This document shows positions 32,617 to 43,126 of a stretch of DNA of 64,000 nt, one piece after another. The stretch's first letter is position 1. The number at the start of each line of letters is the position of its first letter. The notes below the pieces were generated by a model. The model did no database searches. It saw only the letters and a program-made list of their open reading frames with translations, and was not told where the DNA came from. The translations under genes were made by a program, and so were the position numbers. The DNA is from Citrobacter sp. Awk 4 (GTDB lineage: Bacteria; Pseudomonadota; Gammaproteobacteria; Enterobacterales; Enterobacteriaceae), in NCBI RefSeq assembly GCF_028069725.1, contig NZ_JANEWG010000020.1, forward strand, positions 1-64,000, read 5' to 3'.

Positions 32617-32822
32617 GTAGATGCTCATTCCATCTCTTATGTTCGCCTTAGTGCCTCATAAACTCAGGAATGATGCAGAGCCGTTTACGGTGCTTATCGT
32701 CCACTGACAGATGTCGCTTTCGCCTCATCAAACACCATGGGCATAACGTTGAGTGAAGCACCCATTTATGTTGTCATACAGACCTGTTTAACGCCTGCTC
32801 CTGATGGAGTGGGCGTTTTTTT
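32617..32822 (+). ncRNA. glmZ: Small regulatory RNA GlmZ
   Basis: About 206 bases closely matching E. coli GlmZ, from GTAGATGCTCATTCC at the 5' end to a terminator with arms ACGCC-CTCC and GGAG-GGCG followed by seven T. GlmZ, with Hfq, base pairs with the glmS leader and activates synthesis of glucosamine-6-phosphate synthase. RapZ and RNase E inactivate it by processing, and GlmY protects it. It lies just before the convergent hemY, as in E. coli. No aslB or aslA genes precede it here. Confidence 0.95.
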
Positions 32823-32881
32823 ATGGGTGTTACCGTAGGATGGTATGCCCGGTAAGCTGCTCGCCACCGGGCATGAAGGTG

Positions 32882-34081
32882 TTACTGCGGAGGGTTATTC
32901 TGCAATGTCAGCATCAGGCCATCGCGACGCATAGCCGCAGCGTCTTCCGGCTGATGGAGTCTGTCCAGCACATCGGCAAGCCAGGCGTAGTCATAGGCAT
33001 CCGGACGTTGCTTGAGCGCAGCGCGGAAGGCCAGGGCAGCCTCTTGCCACTCACCATGTTTCATCAGCGACTGACCCAGCGTGCTCCACAGTAGCGGACG
33101 ATCGCCAACATTTTTAATCTGTTGACGGAGTACTTTCTCCACCAACTCTGGATTGTTGGTTTTCAGACGCGGGATCGGCAATACCAGACGATCGTCATAC
33201 TGGCGTTTCAGGCCATCGATGATGATCTGCTGCGCGGTATCGTGATCGTCACACTCGATCAGATGTTCTGCCATGGCAACCTGCAGGGCAACCTGATGGC
33301 GGGTTTTGCGGCTTTGGTTTTTCCACCAGCTACGCAACCCTTCACTGCCCTGATCGGCACGCGCCTGATCCATCAAACCAATCCACGCCTGTTGTTCCAG
33401 CAGGGTGCGGTGCTCTTCATCACCGACTTTGGCTTTCGCCATCGACGGGATAATCTCCAGCAACGATCCCCATGCGCCGGTACGGATGTAGGCTTGCTCT
33501 GCCAGACGCAATACTTCCGGATGGCGCGGTGTCACTTCCAGCAGTTTGTCTACGCCATGGCGGGCCGCGTGGTCTTCATTACGCGCCAGTTGCAGACGTA
33601 CGCGGGCAATTTCCACTGGGATGGTGTCGTTACCTGCGATCTCGGCAGCGCGCTCGAGGTGTTGATTCGCACGCGCTTCATCGCCACGCTGTTGCGCCGC
33701 TTCAGCGGCCAGAAGGTAGTTCACCACCGGCTGTTCAGCATGATCGGCATTTTTCGACATCAGTTTTTCAACTTGCTGATAATCACCTTCTGCCAGTTTG
33801 AGAAGCGCCTGCTCCGTTTGCTTACGCGCACGGCGGCGTTTACGGCCCACAAACCAGCCGCGCGTGTGAGCGCCTGTGCGGAAAACGCGGCGTAGCAGCC
33901 ATTCGATCGCAAACAGAACAACCATCATGACGATCAGAATAATCACCAGACCGGTGACGCTGGTTTCAATGTTGTAGTTGTCGGTCTGGATCAGCACATA
34001 CCCCTGATGTCCCGCGAGCATCGGACCCACCACAATACCTGCGATCAACAATACAAAGAGCAATAATACTTTTAGCATCAT
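32882..34081 (-). CDS. hemY: HemY protein, inner-membrane TPR protein
   Basis: A 399-residue protein with two N-terminal membrane helices (residues about 3-22 and 42-62) and a long helical region with tetratricopeptide repeats. It is linked to haem synthesis by its operon, but its biochemical role is not settled. It is not the Bacillus-type HemY oxidase. It overlaps hemX by one base and is the last gene of hemCDXY. Confidence 0.95.
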   Translation of the reverse strand: MMLKVLLLFVLLIAGIVVGPMLAGHQGYVLIQTDNYNIETSVTGLVIILIVMMVVLFAIEWLLRRVFRTGAHTRGWFVGRKRRRARKQTEQALLKLAEGDYQQVEKLMSKNADHAEQPVVNYLLAAEAAQQRGDEARANQHLERAAEIAGNDTIPVEIARVRLQLARNEDHAARHGVDKLLEVTPRHPEVLRLAEQAYIRTGAWGSLLEIIPSMAKAKVGDEEHRTLLEQQAWIGLMDQARADQGSEGLRSWWKNQSRKTRHQVALQVAMAEHLIECDDHDTAQQIIIDGLKRQYDDRLVLPIPRLKTNNPELVEKVLRQQIKNVGDRPLLWSTLGQSLMKHGEWQEAALAFRAALKQRPDAYDYAWLADVLDRLHQPEDAAAMRRDGLMLTLQNNPPQ

Positions 34082-35322
34082 TATTCTCCTTGCGGCGCAG
34101 CGGACGGAGTGTCTGCTTGTGGTGCAGGTGCAGGTGCAGGTGCAGGTGCAGGTGCAGGTGCAGGTGCAGGTGCAGGTGCAGGTGCAGGTGCAGGTGCAGG
34201 TGCAGGTGCCGAAGTTGCTGATTGCGCCAACAAATTACGCACGCGGGTTTGCATCAGCTTCTCAAGAATTTCCTGGCTTTTCAGCGTCTCCGGTACATCC
34301 ATGGTGATGCTCTGCTGGCTCAGTTTGTCCACTTCATCAAGAAACGCTTTGGTTGTCGCATCTTCGGTGTCGTAGTACGCGCGAACCCAGGTGGAAACGT
34401 TATCCAGCGCCTGGCGGTATGTTTCTTCCTGGTGGCGCGGAACGGCTTGCGCCGCGACTAACAGGCGTGAACGGATATTTTCACGCAGGTAAACATCCTG
34501 ATTTGGCGCCAGCAGCGGCACGGCAGTTTCATCGCGACGACGAATGGTGATGAAGCTGTCCATAAAGTTCTGCCAGCTTTTTTGCAGGTTCACGCGCCAT
34601 TCACTAATGGAGCTCGAAAGTTCGCTGCTGTCGGAATCCATCGGTGAGTCATCGTTGTCGTTGTCAGCCAGACGCAGATTATCGATCTGGTTAGAGAGTT
34701 GGTTGACCTTGAGGATAATACCGTCGTAGTCCACCTGCGAGACAGATGACAGGCTGGCGATATCATCGGTAATGGCACGGCGAGCGATGATAAGGCTCGG
34801 ATCGTTCATATCCGCAAGACTGGCGTCCGCGCTTTTTAACAGCGCAGCGGCGGTGGTGACATCCTGATCGCTCCACAGCTTACGTCCGGCGAGCTTTACC
34901 AGAAAATCAGCCTGCGCCAACAGCCAGGTTTTGGCATCGCTTCCAGATATTGTGGCGACTTTCTGCTGCACGTCGGCGAGCTGTTTTGCCAGAGTCGTTT
35001 GCTGACGATTCGCCTCATCCAACTGAGTTGCCTGTTTTTTAATTATGCTTTCGAGTTCTGTCTTTTGGGCTTCCTGCGCTTTTTGCAATGCTATCAGTTG
35101 ATTAGCTAACGCATCGCTGGTGGCTGTCTGCGTCGTCGCCTGTTGTTTTCCCCAGCCATAAAGTCCAACCCCTGCCGCAAGGGCAATGGCGATGGCCACC
35201 GCGCTCAGGATCAGCGAGGTGCTATTTTTGCTCTTTTTCTCAGTGTTGACTGGCTGTGATGTGGTTTCCACGGCCTCCCTGGTTTCTTCAACCGTGGCGG
35301 AGGATTTTTCTTGTTCCGTCAT
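34081..35322 (-). CDS. hemX: HemX, membrane-anchored coiled-coil protein with Ala-Pro tail
   Basis: Often annotated as uroporphyrinogen-III C-methyltransferase, but I see no SAM methyltransferase motif. The visible features are a short cytoplasmic N terminus, one membrane helix near residues 36-56, a coiled-coil stretch at about 65-125, a helical domain, and a C-terminal tail with 15 Ala-Pro dipeptides at residues 372-401. It is 413 residues long against 393 in E. coli, much of the difference being in this tail. It lies between hemD and hemY in the same operon. Confidence 0.93.
   Translation of the reverse strand: MTEQEKSSATVEETREAVETTSQPVNTEKKSKNSTSLILSAVAIAIALAAGVGLYGWGKQQATTQTATSDALANQLIALQKAQEAQKTELESIIKKQATQLDEANRQQTTLAKQLADVQQKVATISGSDAKTWLLAQADFLVKLAGRKLWSDQDVTTAAALLKSADASLADMNDPSLIIARRAITDDIASLSSVSQVDYDGIILKVNQLSNQIDNLRLADNDNDDSPMDSDSSELSSSISEWRVNLQKSWQNFMDSFITIRRRDETAVPLLAPNQDVYLRENIRSRLLVAAQAVPRHQEETYRQALDNVSTWVRAYYDTEDATTKAFLDEVDKLSQQSITMDVPETLKSQEILEKLMQTRVRNLLAQSATSAPAPAPAPAPAPAPAPAPAPAPAPAPAPAPQADTPSAAPQGE
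34121..34210. repeat. 15-copy hexanucleotide tandem repeat inside hemX
   Basis: The hexamer GGTGCA is repeated 15 times, the last copy being GGTGCC. On the coding strand this is GCACCT, encoding Ala-Pro. The unit is six bases, so gains or losses keep the frame and change only the tail length. Confidence 0.98.
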
Positions 35323-35334
35323 TATGGCATCCCA

Positions 35335-36084
35335 TTATGAGAGTAATTGTAATGCGCGCAGTAGCGCATCGTTGTCGGCGTTATCAGCGACCTTAATATC
35401 TTGCCAGCCCAGTTCCCGGGCGAGGTGCGCCAGACGCTCGCTGACGACCAGCAGTCGACAGCGTAGTAACCAGTGTTCCCGATACCATTGTGGTGTCATT
35501 GACCAGAGCTGTTGCAGCATCTCGCCACTGGTGACAACCACCGTTGTCACACCACGAGAGTGCCAGCGCATGGCCTCTTGCGCACCGTCGTAATGCTTTG
35601 CACTGCGTTGATAACATTCACAAAAAGTGACATCAGCCCCGCGTTCTATTAGGGTGTCTCCTAACAGTTCACGACCACCGTTGCCACGTAAAATAAGCGC
35701 CTGTTTACCTGCAATATTTTGTAATTCAGGTAATTGTAGCAAGACTTCGCTAATTTCCCGATCCAGAGGATAACGAATATTGCGCCCGCTCACCGTATGG
35801 AGCGCCAGCGCTGTGGTGCGGCCAATAGCAAAATACTGCGGGAGCGTTGGCCAGTTTTGCCCTTGCTGCTGAAGTTGAGCATGGGCGAAAGTGACAGCAT
35901 GTTGGGAAAGGGCGAAGACGAGATCGTTCTGAGTCAGCGTGGCCAGGTGGTTGGCAAGTGTATTAAGCTCGCGGCCTGGCGTGAACTCAATGAGCGGAAA
36001 GCTCCAGGCCACCTGCCCCAGTGTGCGCAGACGGCTCACTAACTCTTCCCCTGAGGGAGACGGGCGGGTGACCAGAATACTCAT
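35335..36084 (-). CDS. hemD: Uroporphyrinogen-III synthase
   Basis: Cyclises hydroxymethylbilane to uroporphyrinogen III with inversion of ring D. Family motifs include the N-terminal MSILVTRP and the C-terminal [12 protein letters not shown]. It is 249 residues against 246 in E. coli. It overlaps hemC by four bases, and a 12-base gap precedes hemX. Confidence 0.96.
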   Translation of the reverse strand: MSILVTRPSPSGEELVSRLRTLGQVAWSFPLIEFTPGRELNTLANHLATLTQNDLVFALSQHAVTFAHAQLQQQGQNWPTLPQYFAIGRTTALALHTVSGRNIRYPLDREISEVLLQLPELQNIAGKQALILRGNGGRELLGDTLIERGADVTFCECYQRSAKHYDGAQEAMRWHSRGVTTVVVTSGEMLQQLWSMTPQWYREHWLLRCRLLVVSERLAHLARELGWQDIKVADNADNDALLRALQLLS

Positions 36085-37022
36085 GCGGGGGCTTCTCCGT
36101 TGTAAACCTCTGTCAGAATAGCGCGGGCTCCGTTCTCCAGCAGTTCTTCCGCCAGGGAGATGCCCATCTGTTCGGCATCCTGAGGCGATCCGCGTCGTTC
36201 ACCGCGAATCATCTGCGAACCATCAGGGGCGCCTACTAACGCACGTAACCAGATTTCACCGTCGATGATTTCAGCATAGCTGCCAATGGGCACCTGACAG
36301 CCGCCTTCCAGACGGGTGTTCATGGCGCGCTCCGCTTTGACGCGCACGGCGGTTTCATCATGATTCAGCGGCGCCAGCAGTTCCCGGGTACGGGTATCAT
36401 CCAGTCGACACTCAATGCCAACCGCGCCCTGCCCGACAGCGGGAAGCGAAATTTCTGGCGGCATGGCGGTGCGGATACGTGACTCCAGACCCAGGCGTTT
36501 TAACCCGGCAACGGCCAGAATAATGGCGTCATAGTCACCGTTATCCAGTTTGCTGAGGCGCGTTCCGACATTGCCGCGCAACGAGCGGATAATGAGGTCC
36601 GGACGGCGTTCGGCCAACTGGCACTGGCGACGCAGGCTGGAGGTGCCTACGATGCTGCCTGCCGGCAGTTCATCCAGATGATGATAGGTATTGGAGACAA
36701 ACGCATCGCGCGGGTCTTCGCGTTCGCAAATGGTGACCAGTCCGAGGCCTTGCGGGAATTCAACCGGTACATCTTTCATCGAATGCACTGCGATATCCGC
36801 GCGCTTCTCCAGCAGTGCGACCTCCAGCTCTTTGACGAACAAGCCTTTTCCGCCCACTTTCGCCAAAGGGGTATCAAGAATTACGTCGCCACGTGTCACC
36901 ATTGGCACCAGTTCAACAACCAGTCCAGGATGATTCGCCATCAAGGCGTCTTTGACAAAATGTGCCTGCCAGAGCGCAAGGGGGCTTTGGCGTGTGGCAA
37001 TTCTTAAAACTTTGTCTAACAT
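36081..37022 (-). CDS. hemC: Porphobilinogen deaminase (hydroxymethylbilane synthase)
   Basis: Joins four porphobilinogen units into hydroxymethylbilane. The dipyrromethane cofactor is attached to C242 in the motif EGGCQVPIG. The N terminus [15 protein letters not shown] is typical. I chose the ATG at 37022, giving the 313-residue E. coli form; another in-frame ATG at 37037 is possible and neither has a strong ribosome site. It diverges from cyaA across about 390 bases. Confidence 0.95.
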   Translation of the reverse strand: MLDKVLRIATRQSPLALWQAHFVKDALMANHPGLVVELVPMVTRGDVILDTPLAKVGGKGLFVKELEVALLEKRADIAVHSMKDVPVEFPQGLGLVTICEREDPRDAFVSNTYHHLDELPAGSIVGTSSLRRQCQLAERRPDLIIRSLRGNVGTRLSKLDNGDYDAIILAVAGLKRLGLESRIRTAMPPEISLPAVGQGAVGIECRLDDTRTRELLAPLNHDETAVRVKAERAMNTRLEGGCQVPIGSYAEIIDGEIWLRALVGAPDGSQMIRGERRGSPQDAEQMGISLAEELLENGARAILTEVYNGEAPA

Positions 37023-37217
37023 GCTTGTTACCGTCATTATCGTCCGTGGACCATCCTAACATCCTTACAAGTGGGATGTCAGTGTTACGGTCAAAGGTGA
37101 GTGAGAGAGAAGGCGTTGTGTCGTCAATGGCAGTGAAGAGTGACGAGAAAGCGCCTTGCTATATTACGGAATTTACACGAAGCGAACGGTGCTACACTGG
37201 TAAGTAGTGCAACTTTC

Positions 37218-37256
37218 TTTACGGTCAATGAGCAAGGTGTTAAATTGATCACGTTT
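37218..37256 (+). promoter_or_regulatory. cyaA promoter with overlapping CRP site
   Basis: TTTACG (37218-37223), 17 bases and TAAATT (37241-37246) form a promoter. A 22-bp CRP-type site (37235-37256, with TGTTA and TCACG half-sites) overlaps its -10, giving a centre near -7. In E. coli, CRP-cAMP represses cyaA from such a position. The remainder of the 390-base hemC-cyaA gap holds the start regions of both transcripts and no gene I can support. Confidence 0.8.
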
Positions 37257-37411
37257 TAGACCATTTTTTCGTCTGCGCCTCAAAGAGGAGACCGAAAAAA
37301 GGTAACGGCTATTTTTGACATACGGTATATCCCGAATGATGACGTTTGCGAAACCACGTAACGGTAACGACAAACAGAAACATGACGGGTAGCAACATCA
37401 GGCGATACGTC

Positions 37412-39958
37412 TTGTACCTCTATATTGAGACTTTGAAACAGAGACTGGATGCCATAAATCAACTGCGTGTGGATCGCGCGCTTGCTGCCATGGGACCTGC
37501 TTTCCAGCAGGTATACAGTCTGCTGCCGACATTATTGCATTATCACCATCCGCTGATGCCGGGTTACCTGGATGGTAACGTTCCCAAAGGCATCTGTTTC
37601 TATTCGCCTGATGAAACTCAACGCCACTATCTGAATGAACTGGAACTGCACCGCGGTATGTCTGTGCAGAATCCGCCGAAGGGTGAATTGCCGATTACTG
37701 GCGTTTACTCAATGGGCAGTACGTCTTCAGTAGGGCAAAGCTGTTCCTCTGACCTGGATATCTGGGTCTGCCATCAATCCTGGCTCGATAGCGAAGAGCG
37801 CCAGTTGCTGCAACGCAAATGCAGCCTTCTGGAAAGCTGGGCCGCCTCGCTGGGTGTTGAAGTCAGCTTCTTCCTGATCGACGAAAACCGTTTCCGCCAC
37901 AATGAAAGCGGCAGTCTGGGTGGTGAAGACTGTGGCTCCACACAGCATATCCTGTTGCTGGATGAATTTTACCGCACCGCTGTGCGTCTGGCCGGTAAAC
38001 GTATTCTGTGGAGTATGGTGCCGTGCGACGAAGAAGAGCATTACGACGATTACGTGATGACGCTCTACGCGCAGGGTGTGTTAACGCCAAACGAATGGCT
38101 GGATCTGGGTGGGCTGAGCTCACTCTCTGCGGAAGAGTACTTTGGCGCCAGCCTTTGGCAGCTGTACAAGAGTATTGATTCGCCGTACAAAGCGGTGCTG
38201 AAAACGCTGCTGCTGGAAGCGTATTCCTGGGAGTACCCGAATCCGCGCCTGTTGGCGAAAGATATCAAACAGCGTCTGCACGATGGCGAGATCGTATCCT
38301 TTGGTCTTGATCCCTACTGCATGATGCTGGAACGCGTTACTGAATATCTCACGGCGATTGAAGACCCAACGCGCCTGGATCTGGTGCGTCGATGTTTCTA
38401 CCTGAAAGTCTGCGAGAAACTGAGTCGTGAACGCGCCTGCGTTGGCTGGCGCCGTGAAGTCTTAAGTCAGTTAGTCAAAGAGTGGGGATGGGACGAAGCG
38501 CGTCTGACCATGCTCGACAATCGCGCTAACTGGAAGATCGATCAAGTCCGTGAAGCACATAACGAACTGCTTGATGCCATGATGCAGAGCTATCGTAACC
38601 TGATCCGTTTTGCGCGCCGTAACAACCTTAGCGTTAGCGCCAGTCCACAGGATATCGGGGTATTGACCCGTAAACTGTATGCCGCATTTGAGGCGCTGCC
38701 GGGTAAAGTGACGCTGGTGAACCCGCAGATTTCGCCGGATCTCTCCGAGCCGAATCTGACGTTTATCCATGTGCCGCCGGGTCGTGCCAACCGTTCAGGA
38801 TGGTATCTCTACAACCGTGCGCCGAACATGGATTCCATCATCAGCCATCAGCCGCTGGAATATAACCGTTACCTGAACAAGCTGGTGGCCTGGGCGTGGT
38901 TTAACGGCCTGCTGACCTCACGTACGCATCTGTTTATTAAAGGCAACGGCATTGTTGATCTGCCGAAGCTGCAGGAGATGGTGGCTGACGTGTCGCACCA
39001 TTTCCCTCTGCGTTTGCCAGCGCCAACGCCAAAAGCGCTCTACAGTCCGTGTGAAATTCGTCACCTGGCGATTATCGTCAACCTTGAGTATGACCCGACA
39101 GCGGCGTTCCGTAATCAGGTTGTGCATTTTGATTTCCGCAAGTTGGATATCTTCAGCTTTGGCGAAGAACAAAATTGCCTGGTGGGCAGCGTTGACCTGT
39201 TGTATCGCAACTCATGGAACGAAGTGCGTACTCTGCATTTCAACGGCGAACAGGCGATGATTGAAGCGCTGAAAACGATTCTGGGCAAAATGCACCAGGA
39301 TGCCGCCCCGCCGGACAGCGTGGAAGTGTTCTGCTATAGCCAGCATTTACGTGGATTGATTCGCACTCGTGTACAGCAACTGGTTTCTGAGTGCATTGAA
39401 TTGCGTCTCTCCAGCACACGGCAGGAAACGGGGCGCTTCAAAGCGCTACGCGTTGCAGGCCAGACCTGGGGACTGTTCTTTGAACGTCTGAATGTGTCAG
39501 TGCAGAAGCTGGAAAATGCCATTGAATTCTATGGCGCGATTTCACATAACAAGCTGCATGGACTTTCTGTGCAGGTTGAGACAAACCATGTGAAATTACC
39601 GTCGGTGGTGGATGGTTTCGCCAGTGAAGGGATTATTCAGTTCTTTTTTGAAGAAACGGGCGATGATAAAGGCTTTAATATCTACATTCTGGACGAAAGT
39701 AACCGGGCGGAAGTGTACCATCACTGCGAAGGTAGCAAAGAAGAGCTGGTGCGCGACGTGAGCCGCTTCTATTCGTCTTCCCACGATCGTTTTACGTACG
39801 GCTCCAGTTTCATCAACTTTAACTTGCCTCAGTTCTACCAGATCGTGAATACCGATGGTCGTGCGCAGGTGATCCCGTTCCGCGCGCAGTCGATTAGTAC
39901 CGTGCCTCCTGCCAGCCAGGACAACGACACGCCGTTATTACAGCAGTATTTCTCTTGA
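37412..39958 (+). CDS. cyaA: Adenylate cyclase (class I)
   Basis: Makes cAMP from ATP and is activated by phosphorylated EIIA-Glc. The N-terminal catalytic domain has the nucleotidyltransferase signature [18 protein letters not shown] near residues 103-120. The C-terminal half is regulatory. I chose the TTG at 37412, which gives the 848-residue protein of E. coli. The rare TTG start is a known device that lowers cyclase synthesis. The frame is open from 37346 but that extension has no family match. Confidence 0.95.
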   Translation: MYLYIETLKQRLDAINQLRVDRALAAMGPAFQQVYSLLPTLLHYHHPLMPGYLDGNVPKGICFYSPDETQRHYLNELELHRGMSVQNPPKGELPITGVYSMGSTSSVGQSCSSDLDIWVCHQSWLDSEERQLLQRKCSLLESWAASLGVEVSFFLIDENRFRHNESGSLGGEDCGSTQHILLLDEFYRTAVRLAGKRILWSMVPCDEEEHYDDYVMTLYAQGVLTPNEWLDLGGLSSLSAEEYFGASLWQLYKSIDSPYKAVLKTLLLEAYSWEYPNPRLLAKDIKQRLHDGEIVSFGLDPYCMMLERVTEYLTAIEDPTRLDLVRRCFYLKVCEKLSRERACVGWRREVLSQLVKEWGWDEARLTMLDNRANWKIDQVREAHNELLDAMMQSYRNLIRFARRNNLSVSASPQDIGVLTRKLYAAFEALPGKVTLVNPQISPDLSEPNLTFIHVPPGRANRSGWYLYNRAPNMDSIISHQPLEYNRYLNKLVAWAWFNGLLTSRTHLFIKGNGIVDLPKLQEMVADVSHHFPLRLPAPTPKALYSPCEIRHLAIIVNLEYDPTAAFRNQVVHFDFRKLDIFSFGEEQNCLVGSVDLLYRNSWNEVRTLHFNGEQAMIEALKTILGKMHQDAAPPDSVEVFCYSQHLRGLIRTRVQQLVSECIELRLSSTRQETGRFKALRVAGQTWGLFFERLNVSVQKLENAIEFYGAISHNKLHGLSVQVETNHVKLPSVVDGFASEGIIQFFFEETGDDKGFNIYILDESNRAEVYHHCEGSKEELVRDVSRFYSSSHDRFTYGSSFINFNLPQFYQIVNTDGRAQVIPFRAQSISTVPPASQDNDTPLLQQYFS

Positions 39959-39964
39959 TGTTTA

Positions 39965-39994
39965 TGCCGGATAAGGCGAAGACCCTATCCGGCA
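39965..39994 (+). repeat. REP-like palindrome after cyaA
   Basis: TGCCGGATAAGGCG pairs with CCTATCCGGCA in the gap between the convergent cyaA and cyaY genes. Confidence 0.75.
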
Positions 39995-40000
39995 CAACAC

Positions 40001-40321
40001 TTAACGGAAGCTAACGTTTTCACCCGCTTGTTGCGTTGCCGCTTGCTCAAGTAGCGCCCAGAAAGTCTCTCCGCTGCGGTCGCAGATCCATTCGTCGCCT
40101 TTCAGATCAAAATGGTAGCCGCCCTGTTTGGTCGCCAGCCACACCTGGTGCAACGGCTCCTGGCGGTTGATGATGATTTTGCTGCCGTTTTCAAAGGTAA
40201 TGGTCAGCACACCACCGTTAATTTCGCAGTCGATATCGCTGTCGCCGTCCCAGTCATCCAGACGCTCTTCAATGGTCATCCACAGGGTATCCGCAAGGCG
40301 ATGAAATTCACTGTCGTTCAT
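40001..40321 (-). CDS. cyaY: Frataxin homologue CyaY
   Basis: Small acidic iron-binding protein that modulates the IscS-based iron-sulfur cluster machinery. The length is 106 residues. The acidic first helix (residues 18-31, [14 protein letters not shown]) and the sheet motif [13 protein letters not shown] are typical of frataxins. The frame is open upstream to 40480, but the ATG at 40321 gives the family length. It diverges from lptM. Confidence 0.95.
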   Translation of the reverse strand: MNDSEFHRLADTLWMTIEERLDDWDGDSDIDCEINGGVLTITFENGSKIIINRQEPLHQVWLATKQGGYHFDLKGDEWICDRSGETFWALLEQAATQQAGENVSFR

Positions 40322-40458
40322 TTTTTTATCCCATTTTTCGTGATGTTCGCAGTATAACGCGAAACAAAACACGTTGCAGTTTGCAGGCAAACTCTTGCTT
40401 TTACGTCTTCTCCTGCGATGATAGAAAACAGAAAGCATGAACTTACAGGCAATCCACA

Positions 40459-40662
40459 ATGAAAAATGTGTTTCAGGCACTCGCTGTACTTCTTACTCTG
40501 TTCAGCCTGACGGGCTGCGGTCTAAAAGGCCCGCTCTATTTTCCGCCAGAGGACAAGAATGCACCGCCTCCGACGAAGAAGGTTGAACCGCAAACGCAAT
40601 CCACCCTGCCAGAACGAAATGATCGTGCAACAGGCGACGGCCCTACTCAGGTGAATTACTGA
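40459..40662 (+). CDS. lptM: Lipoprotein LptM (YifL)
   Basis: A 67-residue lipoprotein with a type II signal peptide and lipobox LTGC, so cleavage falls before C20. The mature part begins [11 protein letters not shown] and then is proline-rich and disordered. Recent work in E. coli links this protein to oxidative folding of LptD at the BAM complex, which is why it was renamed from yifL. It is 36 bases ahead of dapF. Confidence 0.93.
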   Translation: MKNVFQALAVLLTLFSLTGCGLKGPLYFPPEDKNAPPPTKKVEPQTQSTLPERNDRATGDGPTQVNY

Positions 40663-40698
40663 CGGTAACCCTCTGTACCCGCGTGAATGGAGCGAATG

Positions 40699-41523
40699 AT
40701 GCAATTCTCTAAAATGCATGGCCTTGGCAACGATTTTATGGTCGTCGACGCGGTAACGCAGAATGTCTTTTTCTCGCCGGAGTTGATCCGCCGTCTGTCG
40801 GACAGACATCTGGGGGTCGGATTCGATCAACTGTTGGTTGTCGAACCGCCTTACGATCCCGAGCTGGATTTTCATTACCGCATCTTTAATGCGGATGGCA
40901 GTGAAGTCTCGCAATGCGGTAACGGTGCACGCTGTTTTGCCCGGTTTGTCCGCCTGAAAGGGTTGACGAACAAGCGTGATATTCGCGTCAGCACGGCCAA
41001 TGGCCGCATGGTTCTGAGCGTTACCGACGACGAACTGGTACGGGTCAATATGGGCGAGCCCAACTTTGAACCGGCGCAGGTGCCGTTTCGCGCCAACAAA
41101 GCGGAAAAGACCTATATTATGCGAGCCGCTGAACAGACAGTATTGTGCGGCGTCGTTTCGATGGGGAACCCGCATTGCGTGATTCAGGTTGATGATGTTG
41201 ATACGGCCGCCGTAGAAACGTTGGGGCCGGTTCTGGAAAATCATGAACGCTTTCCTGAGCGCGCCAATATCGGGTTTATGCAAGTGGTTAAACGCGAGCA
41301 TATCCGGTTACGCGTTTATGAGCGTGGGGCAGGAGAAACCCAGGCCTGCGGCAGTGGCGCGTGCGCTGCTGTGGCGGTTGGTATTCAGCAGGGTTTGTTA
41401 GCAGAAGAAGTACGCGTGGAATTACCGGGCGGTCGTCTTGATATCGCCTGGAGAGGTCCGGGCCATCCGTTATATATGACTGGCCCGGCGGCACATGTCT
41501 ACGACGGGTTTATTCATCTATGA
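40699..41523 (+). CDS. dapF: Diaminopimelate epimerase
   Basis: PLP-independent racemase converting LL- to meso-diaminopimelate for lysine and peptidoglycan synthesis. The catalytic cysteine pair is C73 (QCGNGAR) and C217 (ACGSGAC). Several ATG codons are in frame (40687, 40696, 40699); I chose 40699 because it gives the 274-residue E. coli form with GGAG six bases ahead. It overlaps yigA by four bases. Confidence 0.96.
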   Translation: MQFSKMHGLGNDFMVVDAVTQNVFFSPELIRRLSDRHLGVGFDQLLVVEPPYDPELDFHYRIFNADGSEVSQCGNGARCFARFVRLKGLTNKRDIRVSTANGRMVLSVTDDELVRVNMGEPNFEPAQVPFRANKAEKTYIMRAAEQTVLCGVVSMGNPHCVIQVDDVDTAAVETLGPVLENHERFPERANIGFMQVVKREHIRLRVYERGAGETQACGSGACAAVAVGIQQGLLAEEVRVELPGGRLDIAWRGPGHPLYMTGPAAHVYDGFIHL

Positions 41524-42227
41524 AGCAACCAGGGGAAGAACTACAGGAAACACTCATGGAACTGGATGACCGCGCGGTCGTCGAGTATTTGCAGCGTCAC
41601 CCTGAGTTTTTTATCCGCAATGCGCGCGCTGTCGAAGCGATGCGTGTCCCGCACCCGGTGCGTGGAACCATCTCTTTAGTTGAATGGCATATGGCGCGCG
41701 CGCGCAACCATATCAACGAGCTCGAAGAGAACATGACGCTACTGATGGAGCAGGCGAACGCCAACGAAAGCCTGTTTTATCGTCTGTTGCATCTCCAGGG
41801 GCGACTGGTGTCAGCCGGCAGTCTGGATGAGCTGCTGATACGTTTTCATCGCTGGGCGCGCGATCTGGGGCTGGCAGGGGCAACAATCCGCTTATTCCCC
41901 GATCGCTGGCGACTCGGTGCGCCGTCGAGTTTCACGCATCTGTCATTAAACCGCCAGGCCTTCGAACCGTTGCGTATTCAACGTCTGGGGCAGGAGCAGC
42001 ACTATCTTGGCCCGCTCAACGGTCCGGAACTGCTGGTGGTGCTGCCGGAAGCCAAAGCGATAGGCTCGGTGGCGATGTCAATGCTGGGACGCGAGGGCGA
42101 TCTCGGTGTCATGCTGTTCAGCAGTCGTGATGCACACCATTATCAGCAAGGGCAAGGGACGCAGTTGCTGCAAGAGATATCGCTGATGTTGCCGGAATTG
42201 CTCGAGCGTTGGATTGAACGCATATGA
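41520..42227 (+). CDS. yigA: DUF484 family protein YigA
   Basis: A 235-residue cytoplasmic protein of the DUF484 family, which has a GAF-like fold in its C-terminal part and a helical N terminus. The function is unknown. It is fixed between dapF and xerC with four-base overlaps on both sides, so it is translated with them, but the context does not reveal its role. Confidence 0.93.
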   Translation: MKQPGEELQETLMELDDRAVVEYLQRHPEFFIRNARAVEAMRVPHPVRGTISLVEWHMARARNHINELEENMTLLMEQANANESLFYRLLHLQGRLVSAGSLDELLIRFHRWARDLGLAGATIRLFPDRWRLGAPSSFTHLSLNRQAFEPLRIQRLGQEQHYLGPLNGPELLVVLPEAKAIGSVAMSMLGREGDLGVMLFSSRDAHHYQQGQGTQLLQEISLMLPELLERWIERI

Positions 42228-43126
42228 CGGATTTGCCGCTTTCGCAGGATGTTGCCCGCTTTTTGCGTTATCTGGGCGTGGAGCGGCAACTTAGCCCAAT
42301 AACGCTCCTGAACTATCGCCGTCAGCTTGATGCCATTATCGCGTTAGCCGGGGAAGCCGGAATGCAAAGTTGGCAACAATGTGATGCTGCGAGAGTACGC
42401 AGTTTTGCGGTGCGCAGTCGTCGCAAAGGGCTTGGGCCTGCCAGTCTGGCATTACGTCTCTCTGCATTACGCAGTTTCTTCGACTGGCTGGTGAGCCAGG
42501 GCGAGTTGCCGGCTAACCCGGCGAAAGGGATCTCCGCACCCAAAGCGCCGCGCCATCTGCCGAAAAATATCGACGTTGATGATGTGAATCGTCTGCTGGA
42601 TATCGACCTCAATGACCCGCTTGCCGTGCGCGATCGGGCAATGCTGGAGGTGATGTACGGCGCAGGGTTGCGTTTGTCAGAATTGGTTGGGCTGGATATT
42701 AAACACCTCGATCTCGACACTGGCGAAGTGTGGGTGATGGGGAAAGGCAGCAAAGAGCGACGTCTGCCCATCGGACGCAATGCGGTGGCGTGGATTGAAC
42801 ACTGGCTGGATCTGCGTGGCCTGTTTGGCGGTGACGACGATGCGCTGTTTCTCTCCAAACTGGGGAAACGGATTTCAGCGCGTAACGTGCAAAAACGGTT
42901 TGCCGAGTGGGGCATCAGGCAGGGGCTGAATAGCCATGTGCATCCGCATAAACTGCGTCACTCGTTTGCCACTCATATGCTGGAGTCGAGCGGCGACCTG
43001 CGCGGTGTGCAGGAGTTGTTGGGGCATGCCAACCTCTCGACCACCCAAATCTATACTCATCTTGATTTTCAACACCTGGCCTCGGTGTACGATGCGGCGC
43101 ATCCGCGCGCCAAACGGGGGAAATAA
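42224..43126 (+). CDS. xerC: Tyrosine recombinase XerC
   Basis: Site-specific recombinase acting with XerD at dif to resolve chromosome dimers; it also acts on plasmid cer-type sites. The N-terminal SAM-like domain spans about residues 1-100. Catalytic residues include R150 (GAGLRLSEL), the [10 protein letters not shown] block, and the nucleophile Y277 (TQIYTHLD). It is 300 residues, two longer than E. coli. It lies within the dapF-yigA-xerC-yigB operon. Confidence 0.97.
   Translation: MTDLPLSQDVARFLRYLGVERQLSPITLLNYRRQLDAIIALAGEAGMQSWQQCDAARVRSFAVRSRRKGLGPASLALRLSALRSFFDWLVSQGELPANPAKGISAPKAPRHLPKNIDVDDVNRLLDIDLNDPLAVRDRAMLEVMYGAGLRLSELVGLDIKHLDLDTGEVWVMGKGSKERRLPIGRNAVAWIEHWLDLRGLFGGDDDALFLSKLGKRISARNVQKRFAEWGIRQGLNSHVHPHKLRHSFATHMLESSGDLRGVQELLGHANLSTTQIYTHLDFQHLASVYDAAHPRAKRGK

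Noticed and set aside
32315-32620. 101-codon plus-strand ORF in the gap before glmZ
   Set aside because: It covers the GlrR-type sites and the sigma-54 promoter, has no ribosome site and no recognisable protein features.
33122-33895. 257-codon plus-strand ORF opposite hemY
   Set aside because: It is antisense to hemY, which has full-length family similarity; no start signal.
34121-34210. Possible CRISPR-like array
   Set aside because: The unit is a 6-base direct repeat without spacers and lies inside a coding sequence.
34109-34375. Plus-strand ORFs coding (Gly-Ala)n or (Val-Gln)n repeats
   Set aside because: They are readings of the hexamer tract on the wrong strand or frame; the array belongs to hemX.
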